Assembly (NCBI RefSeq): GCF_014196845.1
Contig: NZ_JACIEM010000004.1
Location: 496,001 to 560,000 of the forward strand
DNA: 64,000 nt
Reading direction: 5' to 3'
Origin: Aurantimonas endophytica
GTDB lineage: Bacteria; Pseudomonadota; Alphaproteobacteria; Rhizobiales; Rhizobiaceae
Positions within the stretch are counted from its first letter, which is position 1. Every line of letters begins with the position of its first letter. Positions 38,800 to 47,783 of this stretch are shown here, piece by piece. Made by a program: the position numbers and the translations under genes. The notes beneath the pieces were generated by a model that did not search any database, was not told the DNA's origin, and saw only the letters and a program-made list of their open reading frames with translations.

Positions 38800-40047
38800 A
38801 TGACCAGCAGGGCCAGGGACGCCGCCGGCGAGCCCTCTTTCAGGCTGCGCCGGGCGCTGCAGCCCTTCGGGCCGGTCATCGGCCCGACCCGGCTGCGGGA
38901 CGCCGCATTCGGGGCATTCGGCGCGGGCCTTGCGCTGCTTCTGGGGGCCGCAGCCCTCCACCTCCTGGGTGCCAGCCTCGCCGGCGGGGCCTATCTGATC
39001 GCGCCGATGGGGGCGACGGCAGTGATCCTGTTCGCGCTGCCCAACAGCCCGCTGGCGCAGCCGTGGTCGGCGATTGTCGGCAACACCATCTCGGCGCTGG
39101 CGGCATTTGCGGTCCATCAGGTCACGCGGGATCCCACGCTGGCCGTAGGGGCGGCGGTCGGCCTGGCGATCGGCGGCATGTACCTGGCGCGCGCGCTGCA
39201 TCCGCCGGGCGGGGCCGTGGCGCTGACGGCCGCGCTGAATCCCGCGATGATCGACACCCTCGGCTTCCGATTCGTCTTGGGGCCGGTGTTCTTCGGGACC
39301 GTTGCATTGGTGCTGCTGGCGATCCTGTGGCACCGCCTGAACGGACGTGTCTATCCGTTCCGGCAGCCGGACTCCGACGGTCCGCACGCGACCGCCGACA
39401 AGGCGGCGCAGCAGCGTCTGGGGCTGACGGCTGAGGAACTCGCCGGAATCCTCGCCAACTATCGCCAGTCCGCCAATCTGGGCGTCGAGGATCTCGCACG
39501 CCTGATCGCCGCCGCGGAGCAGACGGCGGCGGGTCGTGCGCTGGCCGACGCGACCTGCGGCGCGATCATGTCCCGCGATCTGGTCACGGTAGGTCCGGGG
39601 GCGCGGGCGGCGCAGGTCGCGGACCTGTTTCGCAAGCACGGGTTCAGTTCGATCCCCGTAGTGGCTGAAGACGACGTGCTGCTCGGCGTCATCTTTCAGC
39701 TCGACCTGATCCGCCGGGCGCGGCGCGACGCCCTGCGCAGCAAGTCCGGCTTCGGGGCGGCGATGGCCGCCATCCGGCGCGACCGCAATTCGGATATCCT
39801 GCGCGCCGCCGACGTCATGACAACGGGCTTGCCTTCGGTCACGCCGGAGACGCCTGTCGCGTCGCTGCTGCCGCTTCTCTCCGATGGCGGCGAAGAAGCC
39901 GTGCCCGTCATGTCGGAAGACCGGATCGTGGGGATCGTGACCCGGACAGATCTTCTGTCGGCGCTGGCCCGAAACACGGCGCGGAGCGTCGGCGAGACGC
40001 CGGCGGCAACCGGTGACGCAGTCCCCGGCGGCCCTGGAAAGCTCTGA
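38800..40047 (+). CDS. HPP-family membrane protein with two CBS domains
   Basis: A 415-residue protein. Residues about 33-190 form the HPP domain with four to five membrane helices and the name-giving HPP at 134-136 (ARALHPPGGAVAL). The cytoplasmic C-terminus carries a CBS pair: CGAIMSRDLVTVGPGARAAQ to LLGVIFQLDLIRRA, and AADVMTTGLPSVTPETPVAS to IVGIVTRTDLLSAL. HPP proteins of some bacteria and plastids have been linked to nitrite transport; CBS pairs usually sense adenylates. An earlier ATG at 38755 is possible but lacks a Shine-Dalgarno. The gene converges with the Gfo/Idh gene, 11 bp apart. Confidence 0.88.
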   Translation: MTSRARDAAGEPSFRLRRALQPFGPVIGPTRLRDAAFGAFGAGLALLLGAAALHLLGASLAGGAYLIAPMGATAVILFALPNSPLAQPWSAIVGNTISALAAFAVHQVTRDPTLAVGAAVGLAIGGMYLARALHPPGGAVALTAALNPAMIDTLGFRFVLGPVFFGTVALVLLAILWHRLNGRVYPFRQPDSDGPHATADKAAQQRLGLTAEELAGILANYRQSANLGVEDLARLIAAAEQTAAGRALADATCGAIMSRDLVTVGPGARAAQVADLFRKHGFSSIPVVAEDDVLLGVIFQLDLIRRARRDALRSKSGFGAAMAAIRRDRNSDILRAADVMTTGLPSVTPETPVASLLPLLSDGGEEAVPVMSEDRIVGIVTRTDLLSALARNTARSVGETPAATGDAVPGGPGKL

Positions 40048-40058
40048 CGGAGCGGCTC

Positions 40059-41249
40059 CTATGCGTCCTGTTCGGCAAAGGGCAGGCTCGGCTGCGCCGC
40101 CAGGCCGTCGCGCGTGCCGCCGGTCAACGTCAGCGCCTCCGCTTCGCTGAGTGCGTCGGGCCGCGTGCAGCGCGGCCCGATCGTCACCCGCGCGCCGCTG
40201 TCTGCGGCTTCCAAAATGCCGGCCATCACCGCCAGAACGTGCAGCGCCACCTCGCCATTGGCGCGGTGCGGCCGGCCCTGCTCGATCGCCTGGGCCATCT
40301 CGGCAATGCCGGCGCCGCGATAATTGGCGTGGACAGGGTCGGCAGCCGGCCAGTTGCTGGCGCCGAACACCCGGTCCGTGGTGGGCCTTGCTGCCCAGTC
40401 GCCCCGCTCCACCGCCGTTTCGACCACGCCGCCGAACCAGTTCGGATCGGGGACCCGCAGCGAGCCGGCGGTGCCGTGCAGTTCCAGCGGCCGCAGCCCG
40501 TGCTTCCAGACGTCCCAGCTGGCGAGGAACGTCACTTGCGCGCCGCTGTCGAACTCCAGCAGCGCCTGGACCGTCGAAAGAACCTCCACCCGGATCTCCT
40601 GGCCGAGGATCGGCGAGTGCGGCGTGGTGACGATGCGGTTCTCGAACCCGATCTGGCCGCTCGCCTGCACCGAGTGCACCGGCCCGAGCAGGTTGACGAG
40701 GGTCGAGAGGTAATAGGGGCCCATGTCGAGCACAGGGCCGCCGCCCGGCTTGAAGAAGAAGGTCGGATCCGGGTGCCAGTTCTCCATGCCGTGCGACAGG
40801 ACCGAGGCGACGCCGACCAGCGGTTTGCCGATGACGCCGGCGTCGATCTGGCGGCGCGCCTCCTGGATCGCCGCGCCGAGCACCGTGTCCGGCGCCGCGC
40901 CCACGCGTAGCTGGCGGGCTGCCGCCGCCGCGAGGATCGCCTCGCCGTCGGCGACGGAGGTTGCCAGCGGCTTTTCCGAATAGACGTGCTTGCCGCTTTC
41001 GAGCGCCGCCAGCGACACCTCGGCATGCGCGGCCGGCACCGTGAGGTTGAGGACGATGTCGACGTCGTCGCTGGCCAGCAGCGCATCGACACTGCGGGCC
41101 TCGATGCCATAGGTCTCGGCCTTCGCCGCTGCCGCCGCCGGCCGCAGGTCAGCGCAGGCCGAGAAGGCGATACCGGGGAAGCGGGCGGCGTTGAGCAGGT
41201 AGATGTCGGAGATGTTGCCGCAGCCGATCAGGCCGATGCGCGTGACCAT
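40059..41249 (-). CDS. Gfo/Idh/MocA-family oxidoreductase
   Basis: A 396-residue NAD(P)-dependent sugar dehydrogenase family member. The Rossmann motif is IGLIGCGNISDIYL at the N-terminus, and YSEKPLATS is the conserved EKP active-site segment near residue 90. The C-terminal alpha/beta domain contains GGGPVLDMGPYYLSTLVNL and YRGAGIAEMAQAIEQGRPHR. It is the last gene of the LacI-controlled sugar ABC operon, 15 bp after the isomerase/epimerase. Such pairs oxidise a sugar or glycoside, often at C3, so this is probably the first catabolic step for the imported substrate. Confidence 0.9.
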   Translation of the reverse strand: MVTRIGLIGCGNISDIYLLNAARFPGIAFSACADLRPAAAAAKAETYGIEARSVDALLASDDVDIVLNLTVPAAHAEVSLAALESGKHVYSEKPLATSVADGEAILAAAAARQLRVGAAPDTVLGAAIQEARRQIDAGVIGKPLVGVASVLSHGMENWHPDPTFFFKPGGGPVLDMGPYYLSTLVNLLGPVHSVQASGQIGFENRIVTTPHSPILGQEIRVEVLSTVQALLEFDSGAQVTFLASWDVWKHGLRPLELHGTAGSLRVPDPNWFGGVVETAVERGDWAARPTTDRVFGASNWPAADPVHANYRGAGIAEMAQAIEQGRPHRANGEVALHVLAVMAGILEAADSGARVTIGPRCTRPDALSEAEALTLTGGTRDGLAAQPSLPFAEQDA

Positions 41250-41264
41250 GGAGATACTTTCGGT

Positions 41265-42029
41265 TCAGTTGCCGGAGGCGGCGAGGGCGCCCATGCGCTC
41301 GGCGCTGGTGCGGGCGAAGCGCGTAAGGTCGGACGGGTTGTCGTGCTCGGCGATCATCAGGGCGGCGCCGGAGCGCGCGGCCAGCGGCCAGAACTTCGCC
41401 CAGTCGACGATGCCGTCGCCGACATCGGCCCAGCCGTCCTCGTCCAGTTTCTCCCCCTCCGGCGCGATGTCCTTGACGTGCACCGCGGCGATCCGCCCGG
41501 CATAGCGCTTCAGCCAGGGCTCCGGATCGGCACCCGCCCGGGCGATCCAGGCGACGTCCGCCTCCCAGAGGACGCCCGGCGCCAGCAGATGCTCGATCGG
41601 ATACGAACCGTCCGGCAGCGCCACGAATTCGAAATCGTGGTTGTGCCAGGCAAGCCGCAGGGCCTCGTCGGCGAAGTCGGTGGAAAGCTTCGCCAGCCGT
41701 GCGCCGACCGCTTCCCAGCCGGCGCGGTTCGTCGGCCGTTCTTCGGGGACGATGTAAGGGATGACCACCGTCTCGATGCCGAGCGTGCGGGCGACCGCGA
41801 CGACGCGGTCGAACTCGGTCTCGGCCATGGCGAGGGCGAAATGCCCGCTCTTGGCGGTCAGGCCGTTTTCGTCGAGCAGCCGGCGGAAGCCCTCGGCATC
41901 CTCGTATTGCGGTCGGTAGGTCTCGACATTGGTGTAGCCGCAGGCGGCGAGCATCGGAAGCACAGCCGCGTCGGGCGGGAAGTTTCGGGCCGAGTAGAGC
42001 TGGAACGAGATCGGGTCGGTGGGCGTCAT
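41265..42029 (-). CDS. Sugar phosphate isomerase/epimerase (AP endonuclease 2-type TIM barrel)
   Basis: A 254-residue TIM-barrel protein of the xylose isomerase-like family. Metal-ligand contexts are visible: LAWHNHDFEF, LWEADVAWIARAGADPEPWL, AAVHVKDIAPEGEKL and MIAEHDNPSD supply Glu/Asp/His ligands. Family members act as isomerases, epimerases, dehydratases or 3-keto-glycoside lyases. It is 24 bp downstream of the ATPase and 15 bp before the Gfo/Idh gene, so it works in the same sugar pathway. Confidence 0.88.
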   Translation of the reverse strand: MTPTDPISFQLYSARNFPPDAAVLPMLAACGYTNVETYRPQYEDAEGFRRLLDENGLTAKSGHFALAMAETEFDRVVAVARTLGIETVVIPYIVPEERPTNRAGWEAVGARLAKLSTDFADEALRLAWHNHDFEFVALPDGSYPIEHLLAPGVLWEADVAWIARAGADPEPWLKRYAGRIAAVHVKDIAPEGEKLDEDGWADVGDGIVDWAKFWPLAARSGAALMIAEHDNPSDLTRFARTSAERMGALAASGN

Positions 42030-42053
42030 CGCAGGGTCCTCGGATCGTGACGG

Positions 42054-43181
42054 CTAGAGACGGTCTTGGGTCGTGGCGTCGAACAGCGACGCACGGGCGA
42101 GGTCGAAGCTGAAGGCGATATCCTCGCCGACGCGCACCGCCTGCTCGCCGCCCGTCCTGATGGTGAAGCTCTGGCCGGCAAAGCGGGTCCAGAGGATCGT
42201 GTCGGCGCCCATCGGCTCGACGATCTCCACCCGGCCGCCGGCCGCGACATGTCCGGGCGGCACCGGCCCGATGGCGACGTGCTCCGGCCGAACGCCGAGA
42301 ACGACGCGCTGGCCGGCGCTCGGCGGTAGGGCGAAATCGTAGAGCGAGGCGTCGAGCGTTTCGCCTTCCAGCTTCAGCGACAGGGCACCCCCGCCGGGTG
42401 CGGCCACGAGCTCGCCGTCGGAGAAGTTCATCGCCGGTGAGCCGATGAAACCGGCGACGAAGCGGTTGGCCGGGCGGCGGTAGATCTCCTGCGGCGGGGC
42501 GATCTGCTGCACCACGCCGCCGCGCATCACCGCGATCCGGTCGGCGAGCGTCATCGCCTCGACCTGGTCGTGGGTGACGTAGACCATGGTGTTGCCGAGC
42601 TGCTGGTGCAGCTTCTTGATCTCGATCCTGAGCTCGTTGCGCAGCTTGGCATCGAGGTTCGACAGCGGCTCGTCGAACAGGAAGACCTCGACCTTGCGCA
42701 CCAGCGCCCGGCCGATGGCAACGCGCTGGCGCTGCCCGCCGGAAAGCTCGGCGGGCTTGCGCTCCAGCAGCGGCTCAAGCTGCAGCATTGCCGCCGCCTT
42801 CTCCACCCGCGCGCCGATCTCGGCCTTCGGCAGGCCCGCCACGCGAAGGCCGAAGGAGAGATTCTGCCGCACCGACATGCGCGGATAGAGCGCGTAGGAC
42901 TGGAACACCATGCCGATGCCGCGGTCCTTCGGCTCGGCCCAGGTGACGTTGCGGCCGGAGATCCAGATCTCGCCGTCGGCGACGTCGAGGAGCCCTGCAA
43001 TGGCGTTGAGGAGGGTGGACTTGCCGCAGCCCGAGGGCCCGAGCAGCACCAGGAACTCGCCGCGGCCGATATCGAGATCGAGGCTGTCGATGACGGGATG
43101 CGCGCCGAAGGATATCCGCAGATCCCTGACGGAAACCGAAGGCTCGGTGGCGAAGCGGGTGGAGGGGGTCATGGACGTCAT
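42054..43181 (-). CDS. Sugar ABC transporter ATPase (UgpC/MsmK type)
   Basis: A 375-residue ATPase: Walker A GPSGCGKST, Q-loop VFQSYALYPRMSV, signature LSGGQRQRVAIGRALVR, Walker B VFLFDEPLSNLDAKLRNELR, H-loop VYVTHDQVEAMTLAD. The C-terminal OB/TOBE domain (about 240-375) includes GVRPEHVAIGP, characteristic of CUT1 sugar transporters. The start at 43181 overlaps the permease stop by four bases; an in-frame ATG at 43172 is the alternative. Confidence 0.93.
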   Translation of the reverse strand: MTSMTPSTRFATEPSVSVRDLRISFGAHPVIDSLDLDIGRGEFLVLLGPSGCGKSTLLNAIAGLLDVADGEIWISGRNVTWAEPKDRGIGMVFQSYALYPRMSVRQNLSFGLRVAGLPKAEIGARVEKAAAMLQLEPLLERKPAELSGGQRQRVAIGRALVRKVEVFLFDEPLSNLDAKLRNELRIEIKKLHQQLGNTMVYVTHDQVEAMTLADRIAVMRGGVVQQIAPPQEIYRRPANRFVAGFIGSPAMNFSDGELVAAPGGGALSLKLEGETLDASLYDFALPPSAGQRVVLGVRPEHVAIGPVPPGHVAAGGRVEIVEPMGADTILWTRFAGQSFTIRTGGEQAVRVGEDIAFSFDLARASLFDATTQDRL

Positions 43182-44122
43182 CCCTTGACGGCTCCCGCCG
43201 CGATCCCGCGGACGAACCAGCGGCCCGACACGAAATAGACGACCAGCGGCACCGCCGCCGTCAGGATGGTCGCGGCCATGTTGAGGTTGTAGGCGCGCTC
43301 GCCATAGGTCGAGTTCACCACGTTGTTGAGCTGCACCGTCATCGGCAGGTTCTCCCGGCCGGCGAAGACCAGGCCGAGGATGAAGTCGTTCCAGATGTGG
43401 GTGATCTGCAGGATCGCCGCGACGATGAGGATCGGCGTCGACATCGGCAGCATCACATGCGCGAAGATCCGCCAGAAGCCGGCGCCGTCGACGCGGGCGG
43501 CGTTGAACAGCTCCTGCGGCAGGCCCGCGTAGAAGTTGCGGAACAGGAGGGTCATGATCGGCAGGCCGAAGATGACATGGATGATGACGATGCAGGCAAG
43601 GGAGTTGTAGATTCCGATCGTCGAGAACGCCCGCACCATCGGATAGATGAACACCTGGTAGGGCATGAAGGCGCCGATGAGCAGCACCGCGAAGAGGACG
43701 TTCGCGCCGCGGACCCGCCAGAAGGAGAGGGCGTAGCCGACTATCGCCCCGGCAGCGATGGAGAAGAACACGCTCGGCACCAGGATCTTCACCGAGTTCC
43801 AGAAGCCGACGCGGATGCCGTCGCAGGAAAGCCCCGTGCAGGCGCTGGACCACGCCGCCACCCAGGCGCTGAAGTCGAGCGACAGCGGCAGCGCGAAGAT
43901 CGAGCCGAGACGGATCTCGTCCATGGTCTTGAGCGAGGTCAGCACCATCACCACCGCCGGCAGCAGGAAGAACGAAGCGGCGATGACGAGGAAGGCGTAG
44001 AGCCCGACGCGGCCGATGCCGACAGATTGCGGACGGGGGCCGCGGGCGTTGACGCCGAGGTCTGCATCGACCGGACGCGCAGCGTCCGGCACCGCTTCGG
44101 CGGGCGAGAACGAGCGGTTCAT
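43178..44122 (-). CDS. Sugar ABC transporter permease (MalG/AglG-like)
   Basis: A 314-residue CUT1 permease. The EAA loop is LFNAARVDGAGFWRIFAHVMLP. The segment SSACTGLSCDGIRVGFWNSV, with two Cys, between helices 1 and 2 is a hallmark of the AglG and glucosylglycerol/alpha-glucoside permease branch. The hydrophilic N-terminus (MNRSFSPAEAVPDAARPVDA) precedes six helices. Both ends overlap neighbours by four bases. Confidence 0.9.
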   Translation of the reverse strand: MNRSFSPAEAVPDAARPVDADLGVNARGPRPQSVGIGRVGLYAFLVIAASFFLLPAVVMVLTSLKTMDEIRLGSIFALPLSLDFSAWVAAWSSACTGLSCDGIRVGFWNSVKILVPSVFFSIAAGAIVGYALSFWRVRGANVLFAVLLIGAFMPYQVFIYPMVRAFSTIGIYNSLACIVIIHVIFGLPIMTLLFRNFYAGLPQELFNAARVDGAGFWRIFAHVMLPMSTPILIVAAILQITHIWNDFILGLVFAGRENLPMTVQLNNVVNSTYGERAYNLNMAATILTAAVPLVVYFVSGRWFVRGIAAGAVKG

Positions 44123-45009
44123 GCCGCACCCCCGACCCGCTGGCGGCGGAAATATTCCATGTAGAGCCAGGGCGCGAGGACGGCGGCGACGGTGATCATC
44201 ATCACCGTCGCGGCGGCGGTGGCGAGGCCGATATTCTGCCGCGTGAAAAGGTGGTCCATGATGAACTTCGCCGGCACCTCGGTGGCGATGCCGGGGCCGC
44301 CATTGGTGAGGGCGACGACAAGGTCGAAGGATTTGACCACTGAGATCGCCAGCAGCACCACCGCGGTGATGATGATCGGCCGCAGGATCGGCACCACGAT
44401 CGAGAGGTACACGCGCCAGGCCGGAATGCCGTCGATGCGCGTCGCCTTCCACAATTCCTGGTCGATGCCGCGCAGCCCGGCCAGCATCAGCGCCATGACG
44501 AGGCCCGACGCCTGCCAGAGGCCGGCCAGCACCACCGCGTAGAGCGCCATCTCGCGATCGACCGCCCAGTCGAAGCGGAAGCTCTCGAAGCCCCAGTCCT
44601 GCACGGCCTTCTGGATGCCGAGGCCGGGATTCATCAGCCACTGCCAGATCAGCCCGGTGACGATGAACGACATCGCATACGGGTAGAGGAACACCGTCCG
44701 CAGCGTGTTCTCGAAGCGGATCTTCTGGTCCAGGGCGACGGCGAGCACGAAGCCGATGACCAGGCAGCCGACGATGAACAGGAAGCCGAAGATCGCGATG
44801 TTCTGGATCGAGACCAGCCAGCGGGCGCTGGCGAAGAGTCGGCGGTACTGGTCGAAGCCGACATAGTCGTTCACCGGCAGGAGCCGCGAGGCGGTGAAGG
44901 AGATCTGGGCGGTCCAGAGCATGGTACCGACATAGGCCGCGAGCACCACGCCCCAGACCGGAACGAGCACTAGCGTGGCCATGCGGGGACGCGAGCGGCG
45001 CGTCGTCAT
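44119..45009 (-). CDS. Sugar ABC transporter permease (MalF/AglF-like)
   Basis: A 296-residue CUT1 permease with six predicted helices and EAA loop DQELWKATRIDGIPAWRVYL. LTNGGPGIATEVPAKFIMDH is the conserved C-terminal periplasmic stretch seen in MalF-type proteins. It follows the binding protein after 82 bp and overlaps the second permease by four bases. Together they form the inner-membrane channel of this importer. Confidence 0.9.
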   Translation of the reverse strand: MTTRRSRPRMATLVLVPVWGVVLAAYVGTMLWTAQISFTASRLLPVNDYVGFDQYRRLFASARWLVSIQNIAIFGFLFIVGCLVIGFVLAVALDQKIRFENTLRTVFLYPYAMSFIVTGLIWQWLMNPGLGIQKAVQDWGFESFRFDWAVDREMALYAVVLAGLWQASGLVMALMLAGLRGIDQELWKATRIDGIPAWRVYLSIVVPILRPIIITAVVLLAISVVKSFDLVVALTNGGPGIATEVPAKFIMDHLFTRQNIGLATAAATVMMITVAAVLAPWLYMEYFRRQRVGGAA

Positions 45010-45091
45010 GGGGCAACCTCGGCGCGGGAGGAATGCCGGGCGGGCGGAAGCCGCGCCCGGCTGTCGACGGAAGCGGGGGAGGTGCCGACCG

Positions 45092-46336
45092 TCAACTGTC
45101 CTGTTCGAAGGCGGAGACGAAGCCTTCGACGAATTCGTCGGACGTCGCCGCGGGATTGTTCCAGAACTGCGTGACGACGTCGTCCAGCGAGCCGACGAGT
45201 CCGGCGCTCAGGAGGATGTCGAAGACAGGGACCTGGCTGTCCGGGTCCTTGAGCAGGGCGATGCCCTTCTGGGCGCAGGCATCGAAGGCCGAGGTGTCGA
45301 CGTCGGTGCGGATCGGCATCGAGCCCTTGGCGAGATTGAAGGCCACCTGCGTCTCGGGCGCCAGCATGGTCCTGGCGAGGAGGTCCTGTGCGGCAAGCTG
45401 TGCCTCGTCACTCAGCGCCGGGAACACGAAGACGTCGCCGCCGACCATCAGCATCTCGTCGTCGAGGCCGATCGTGCAGCCGAAGTCGGTCTCGGCCTTC
45501 TGGCCGGCATTGATGAACTCGCCTTTGGCCCAGTCGCCCATCACCTGCGCCCCGGCCTTCCCGGTCAGCACGAGATTGGTGGCGTCGTTCCAGTTGCGGC
45601 CGGGCGAGCCCGGGTCGACCAGGCCGCGGAGCTGGCCGTAGGTCTCCACGATGGCCCGGAATTCGTCGGACTGGATCGCCTCCAGGTCGCGGTCCTGGTA
45701 GACCTTGAGATAGAGGTCCTTGCCGCCGTCGGCGAGCAGGATGACGTTGAACAGGACCCGCTCCTGCCAGGGCTGGCCGCCCAGCGACAGCGGGATGTAG
45801 CCGGCTTCCTTGATCTTCTGCAGCGCCGGGACGAAATCGGCCCAGGAGGCCGGCGGCTCGGACAGTCCAGCCGCCTCGAACACCGGCTTGGAGTAGAACA
45901 GCCAGTTCTGCCCGTGCACGTTGATCGGCAGGGCGTAGAGCTGCCCGTCGCGGGAGGCGGCCTCGACGAGGAAGGGCGACATCACGTCCTTCCACCCCTC
46001 GGTCGCGGCGAGATCCTCGATCGGCCGCACCAGGCCCTGGTCGACGAGGTCGTCGAACTGCTTGCCGGTGTTGAACTGAGCCGCCGTCGGCGGATTGCCG
46101 CCGACCATGCGGTTGATCGCGGCGGCGCGGGCGTTCTCGCCCATGGCCGTGGCGTTATCGACCCAGGCACCACCAGCATTGGCGTAGGCATCGGCGAAGA
46201 CCCTGATCGCGGCAGCTTCCCCGCCTGATGTCCACCAGTGCATGACTTCGGCCTTCGCCGGCTCCTGGGGCAATGCCGGAATCGATGCCAGCGACAGGGA
46301 CGAGCCTGCCAGAGCGAGTGCAATGAGTGCTTTCAT
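45092..46336 (-). CDS. Sugar ABC transporter substrate-binding protein
   Basis: A 414-residue family 1 binding protein with a signal peptide (MKALIALALAGSSLSLASIP, cleavage near residue 23). VMHWWTSGGEAAAIRVFADA and GGNPPTAAQFNTGKQFDDLV are typical of glucose/alpha-glucoside receptors of the GtsA/AglE group. It is the first gene of the operon, directly downstream of two palindromic operators and divergent from a LacI-type regulator. The ligand is most likely a glucose-containing mono- or disaccharide or glycoside. Confidence 0.9.
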   Translation of the reverse strand: MKALIALALAGSSLSLASIPALPQEPAKAEVMHWWTSGGEAAAIRVFADAYANAGGAWVDNATAMGENARAAAINRMVGGNPPTAAQFNTGKQFDDLVDQGLVRPIEDLAATEGWKDVMSPFLVEAASRDGQLYALPINVHGQNWLFYSKPVFEAAGLSEPPASWADFVPALQKIKEAGYIPLSLGGQPWQERVLFNVILLADGGKDLYLKVYQDRDLEAIQSDEFRAIVETYGQLRGLVDPGSPGRNWNDATNLVLTGKAGAQVMGDWAKGEFINAGQKAETDFGCTIGLDDEMLMVGGDVFVFPALSDEAQLAAQDLLARTMLAPETQVAFNLAKGSMPIRTDVDTSAFDACAQKGIALLKDPDSQVPVFDILLSAGLVGSLDDVVTQFWNNPAATSDEFVEGFVSAFEQDS

Positions 46337-46368
46337 GCCATCCTCCCCAAAGGACCGTCGACGGTCTC

Positions 46369-46382
46369 TGTAATCGATTACA
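46369..46382. promoter_or_regulatory. LacI-type operator copy 1
   Basis: TGTAATCGATTACA is a perfect 14-bp palindrome with the central CG typical of LacI-family operators. It lies 33 bp upstream of the binding-protein ATG and is repeated 31 bp away. Confidence 0.85.
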
Positions 46383-46399
46383 AGGATGGTAATCTGAAA

Positions 46400-46413
46400 A
46401 GTAATCGATTACA
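46400..46413. promoter_or_regulatory. LacI-type operator copy 2
   Basis: AGTAATCGATTACA shares the palindromic core GTAATCGATTAC with copy 1. Centre-to-centre distance is 31 bp, about three helical turns, so two repressor dimers would bind the same face. It is 32 bp upstream of the regulator start. Confidence 0.85.
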
Positions 46414-46444
46414 AGCGGGTGATTTTCGCATTCGGAGCAGGCAG

Positions 46445-47518
46445 GTGGAACAGGCGAGGCGGTCGCCCCGCATCGGGGACGTGGCGCTGCAGGCGGGCGT
46501 TTCGGTCGCCACGGTGAGCCGCGCGCTTTCCGCCCCGGAGAAGCTGCGCGACGAGACGCGGCGCAAGGTTCTCGCGGCGGTCGAGGCGCTTGGCTACACG
46601 CCGAACAGCGTGGCGCGGCAACTGCGTGGCGGCACGTCGCAGCTGGTCCTCGTGGTCGTTCCACGCCGCAGCAACCCGCCGTTCTTCTCCGAGGTGCTGC
46701 ACGGGATCGACGTGACGCTGGCGGATGCCGGCTACGTGCTGATCACCGGCTACATGGAGGGCGTCGACCGCGACCTGCGGCTGATCGAACTGGCCGCTTC
46801 CGGCAACCTTGCCGGACTGCTCACCACGTCCGGCATGCTGCCTGAGGTCAGCGGACGGTCGATCCTCGACGCCGGCCTGCCGGCCGTGGCGATCTGCGCC
46901 GATCCGCTGGTGCCGGGCCTGCCGGCGGTGCTGCTCGACGACGAGGCGGCGGCGCGGGCGCAGGTGGACCATCTCATTGGCCTCGGCCATCGGCGGATCT
47001 TCTACGTCACCGGCCCCACCGGCAATTACAACGAGACGGTTCGCCATCGCGGCATCGTGGCGGGGATCGACGCTGCCGGCCTCGGCTCCGATGCGCTGAC
47101 GCAATATGCCGGCAACTACCAGTTCACCGGCGGCGTCGCCGGCGCTCGCGCGTATCTGGAGATGACGGACCGGCCCACCGGCGTGATCTGCGGCAACGAC
47201 GAATGCGCCGTGGCCTTCATGAAGACCGTCACCGCCGCGGGGCTGCAGATCCCGCGCGACCTTTCCGTCGTCGGGTTCGACGGCATCGAGTTCGCCGATT
47301 ACTGCGAGCCGACGCTCACCACCATCGCCCAGCCGCGCTTTGCGCTGGGCGCCGCCGGCGCCCGCCTGCTCATCGACATCCTTGCCGGCAGGACGCCGGC
47401 GGCGCTGCAGGACGGCGGCAAGCTGGTGATGCAGGGGCATCTGCGGGTTGGCGACAGCACGGCGGCACCGCCGGGGGTAGGGCCTCCCGCCGACGGTGGC
47501 GTGATGGTCGGTGGCTGA
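46445..47518 (+). CDS. LacI-family transcriptional regulator, GTG start
   Basis: A 357-residue repressor. The N-terminal helix-turn-helix is IGDVALQAGVSVATVSRALS followed by the hinge helix NSVARQLRGG. The C-terminal periplasmic-binding fold contains GVICGNDECAVAFMKTVTAA and LSVVGFDGIEFADYCEPTLT. The GTG at 46445 follows GGAGCAGGCAG and places the helix-turn-helix about 12 residues from the start; no ATG fits. It diverges from the sugar ABC operon across two identical palindromic operators, so it most likely represses that operon and itself until sugar binds. Confidence 0.92.
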   Translation: MEQARRSPRIGDVALQAGVSVATVSRALSAPEKLRDETRRKVLAAVEALGYTPNSVARQLRGGTSQLVLVVVPRRSNPPFFSEVLHGIDVTLADAGYVLITGYMEGVDRDLRLIELAASGNLAGLLTTSGMLPEVSGRSILDAGLPAVAICADPLVPGLPAVLLDDEAAARAQVDHLIGLGHRRIFYVTGPTGNYNETVRHRGIVAGIDAAGLGSDALTQYAGNYQFTGGVAGARAYLEMTDRPTGVICGNDECAVAFMKTVTAAGLQIPRDLSVVGFDGIEFADYCEPTLTTIAQPRFALGAAGARLLIDILAGRTPAALQDGGKLVMQGHLRVGDSTAAPPGVGPPADGGVMVGG

Positions 47519-47528
47519 CGCGGTGCGA

Positions 47529-47560
47529 CTGGATCCTCGGGACGGGGCCCGAGGATGACG
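47529..47560 (+). repeat. 32-bp intergenic palindromic repeat, copy A
   Basis: The unit contains ATCCTCGGG and CCCGAGGAT around a six-base centre, flanked by CTGG and GACG. Copy B at 47693-47724 is its exact reverse complement. The sequence type (GATCCTCGGG...CCCGAGGATGACG) resembles the short palindromes scattered through rhizobial genomes. It starts 11 bp after the LacI stop and could act as a terminator hairpin. Confidence 0.85.
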
Positions 47561-47692
47561 CCGGGAGGAAGGAGATAGGGAAGTCGCCGGCGTTGATGGA
47601 GCGGTGCGCGACAGCGGTATCCGGCGCTGCCTAAACCACTGCAGGACTGCCAGCAGCCACTCTCGGTGAGAACGCGTCGGTCTCTATCAGGT

Positions 47693-47724
47693 CGTCATCC
47701 TCGGGCCCCGTCCCGAGGATCCAG
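47693..47724 (-). repeat. 32-bp intergenic palindromic repeat, copy B (inverted)
   Basis: All 32 bases are the reverse complement of copy A. The two enclose 132 bp without a recognisable gene, so they form a perfect inverted repeat pair in addition to their internal dyads. Confidence 0.85.
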
Positions 47725-47783
47725 CCTTGTGCATCCGAATCGTCGACGAGGAGCCGTCGGCCGGGCGCCGGCTAAGCGCCGCC

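Noticed and set aside
38697-39434. Arg/Gly-rich plus-strand frame over the HPP gene
   Set aside because: It is out of frame with the HPP/CBS protein, whose domains are clear.
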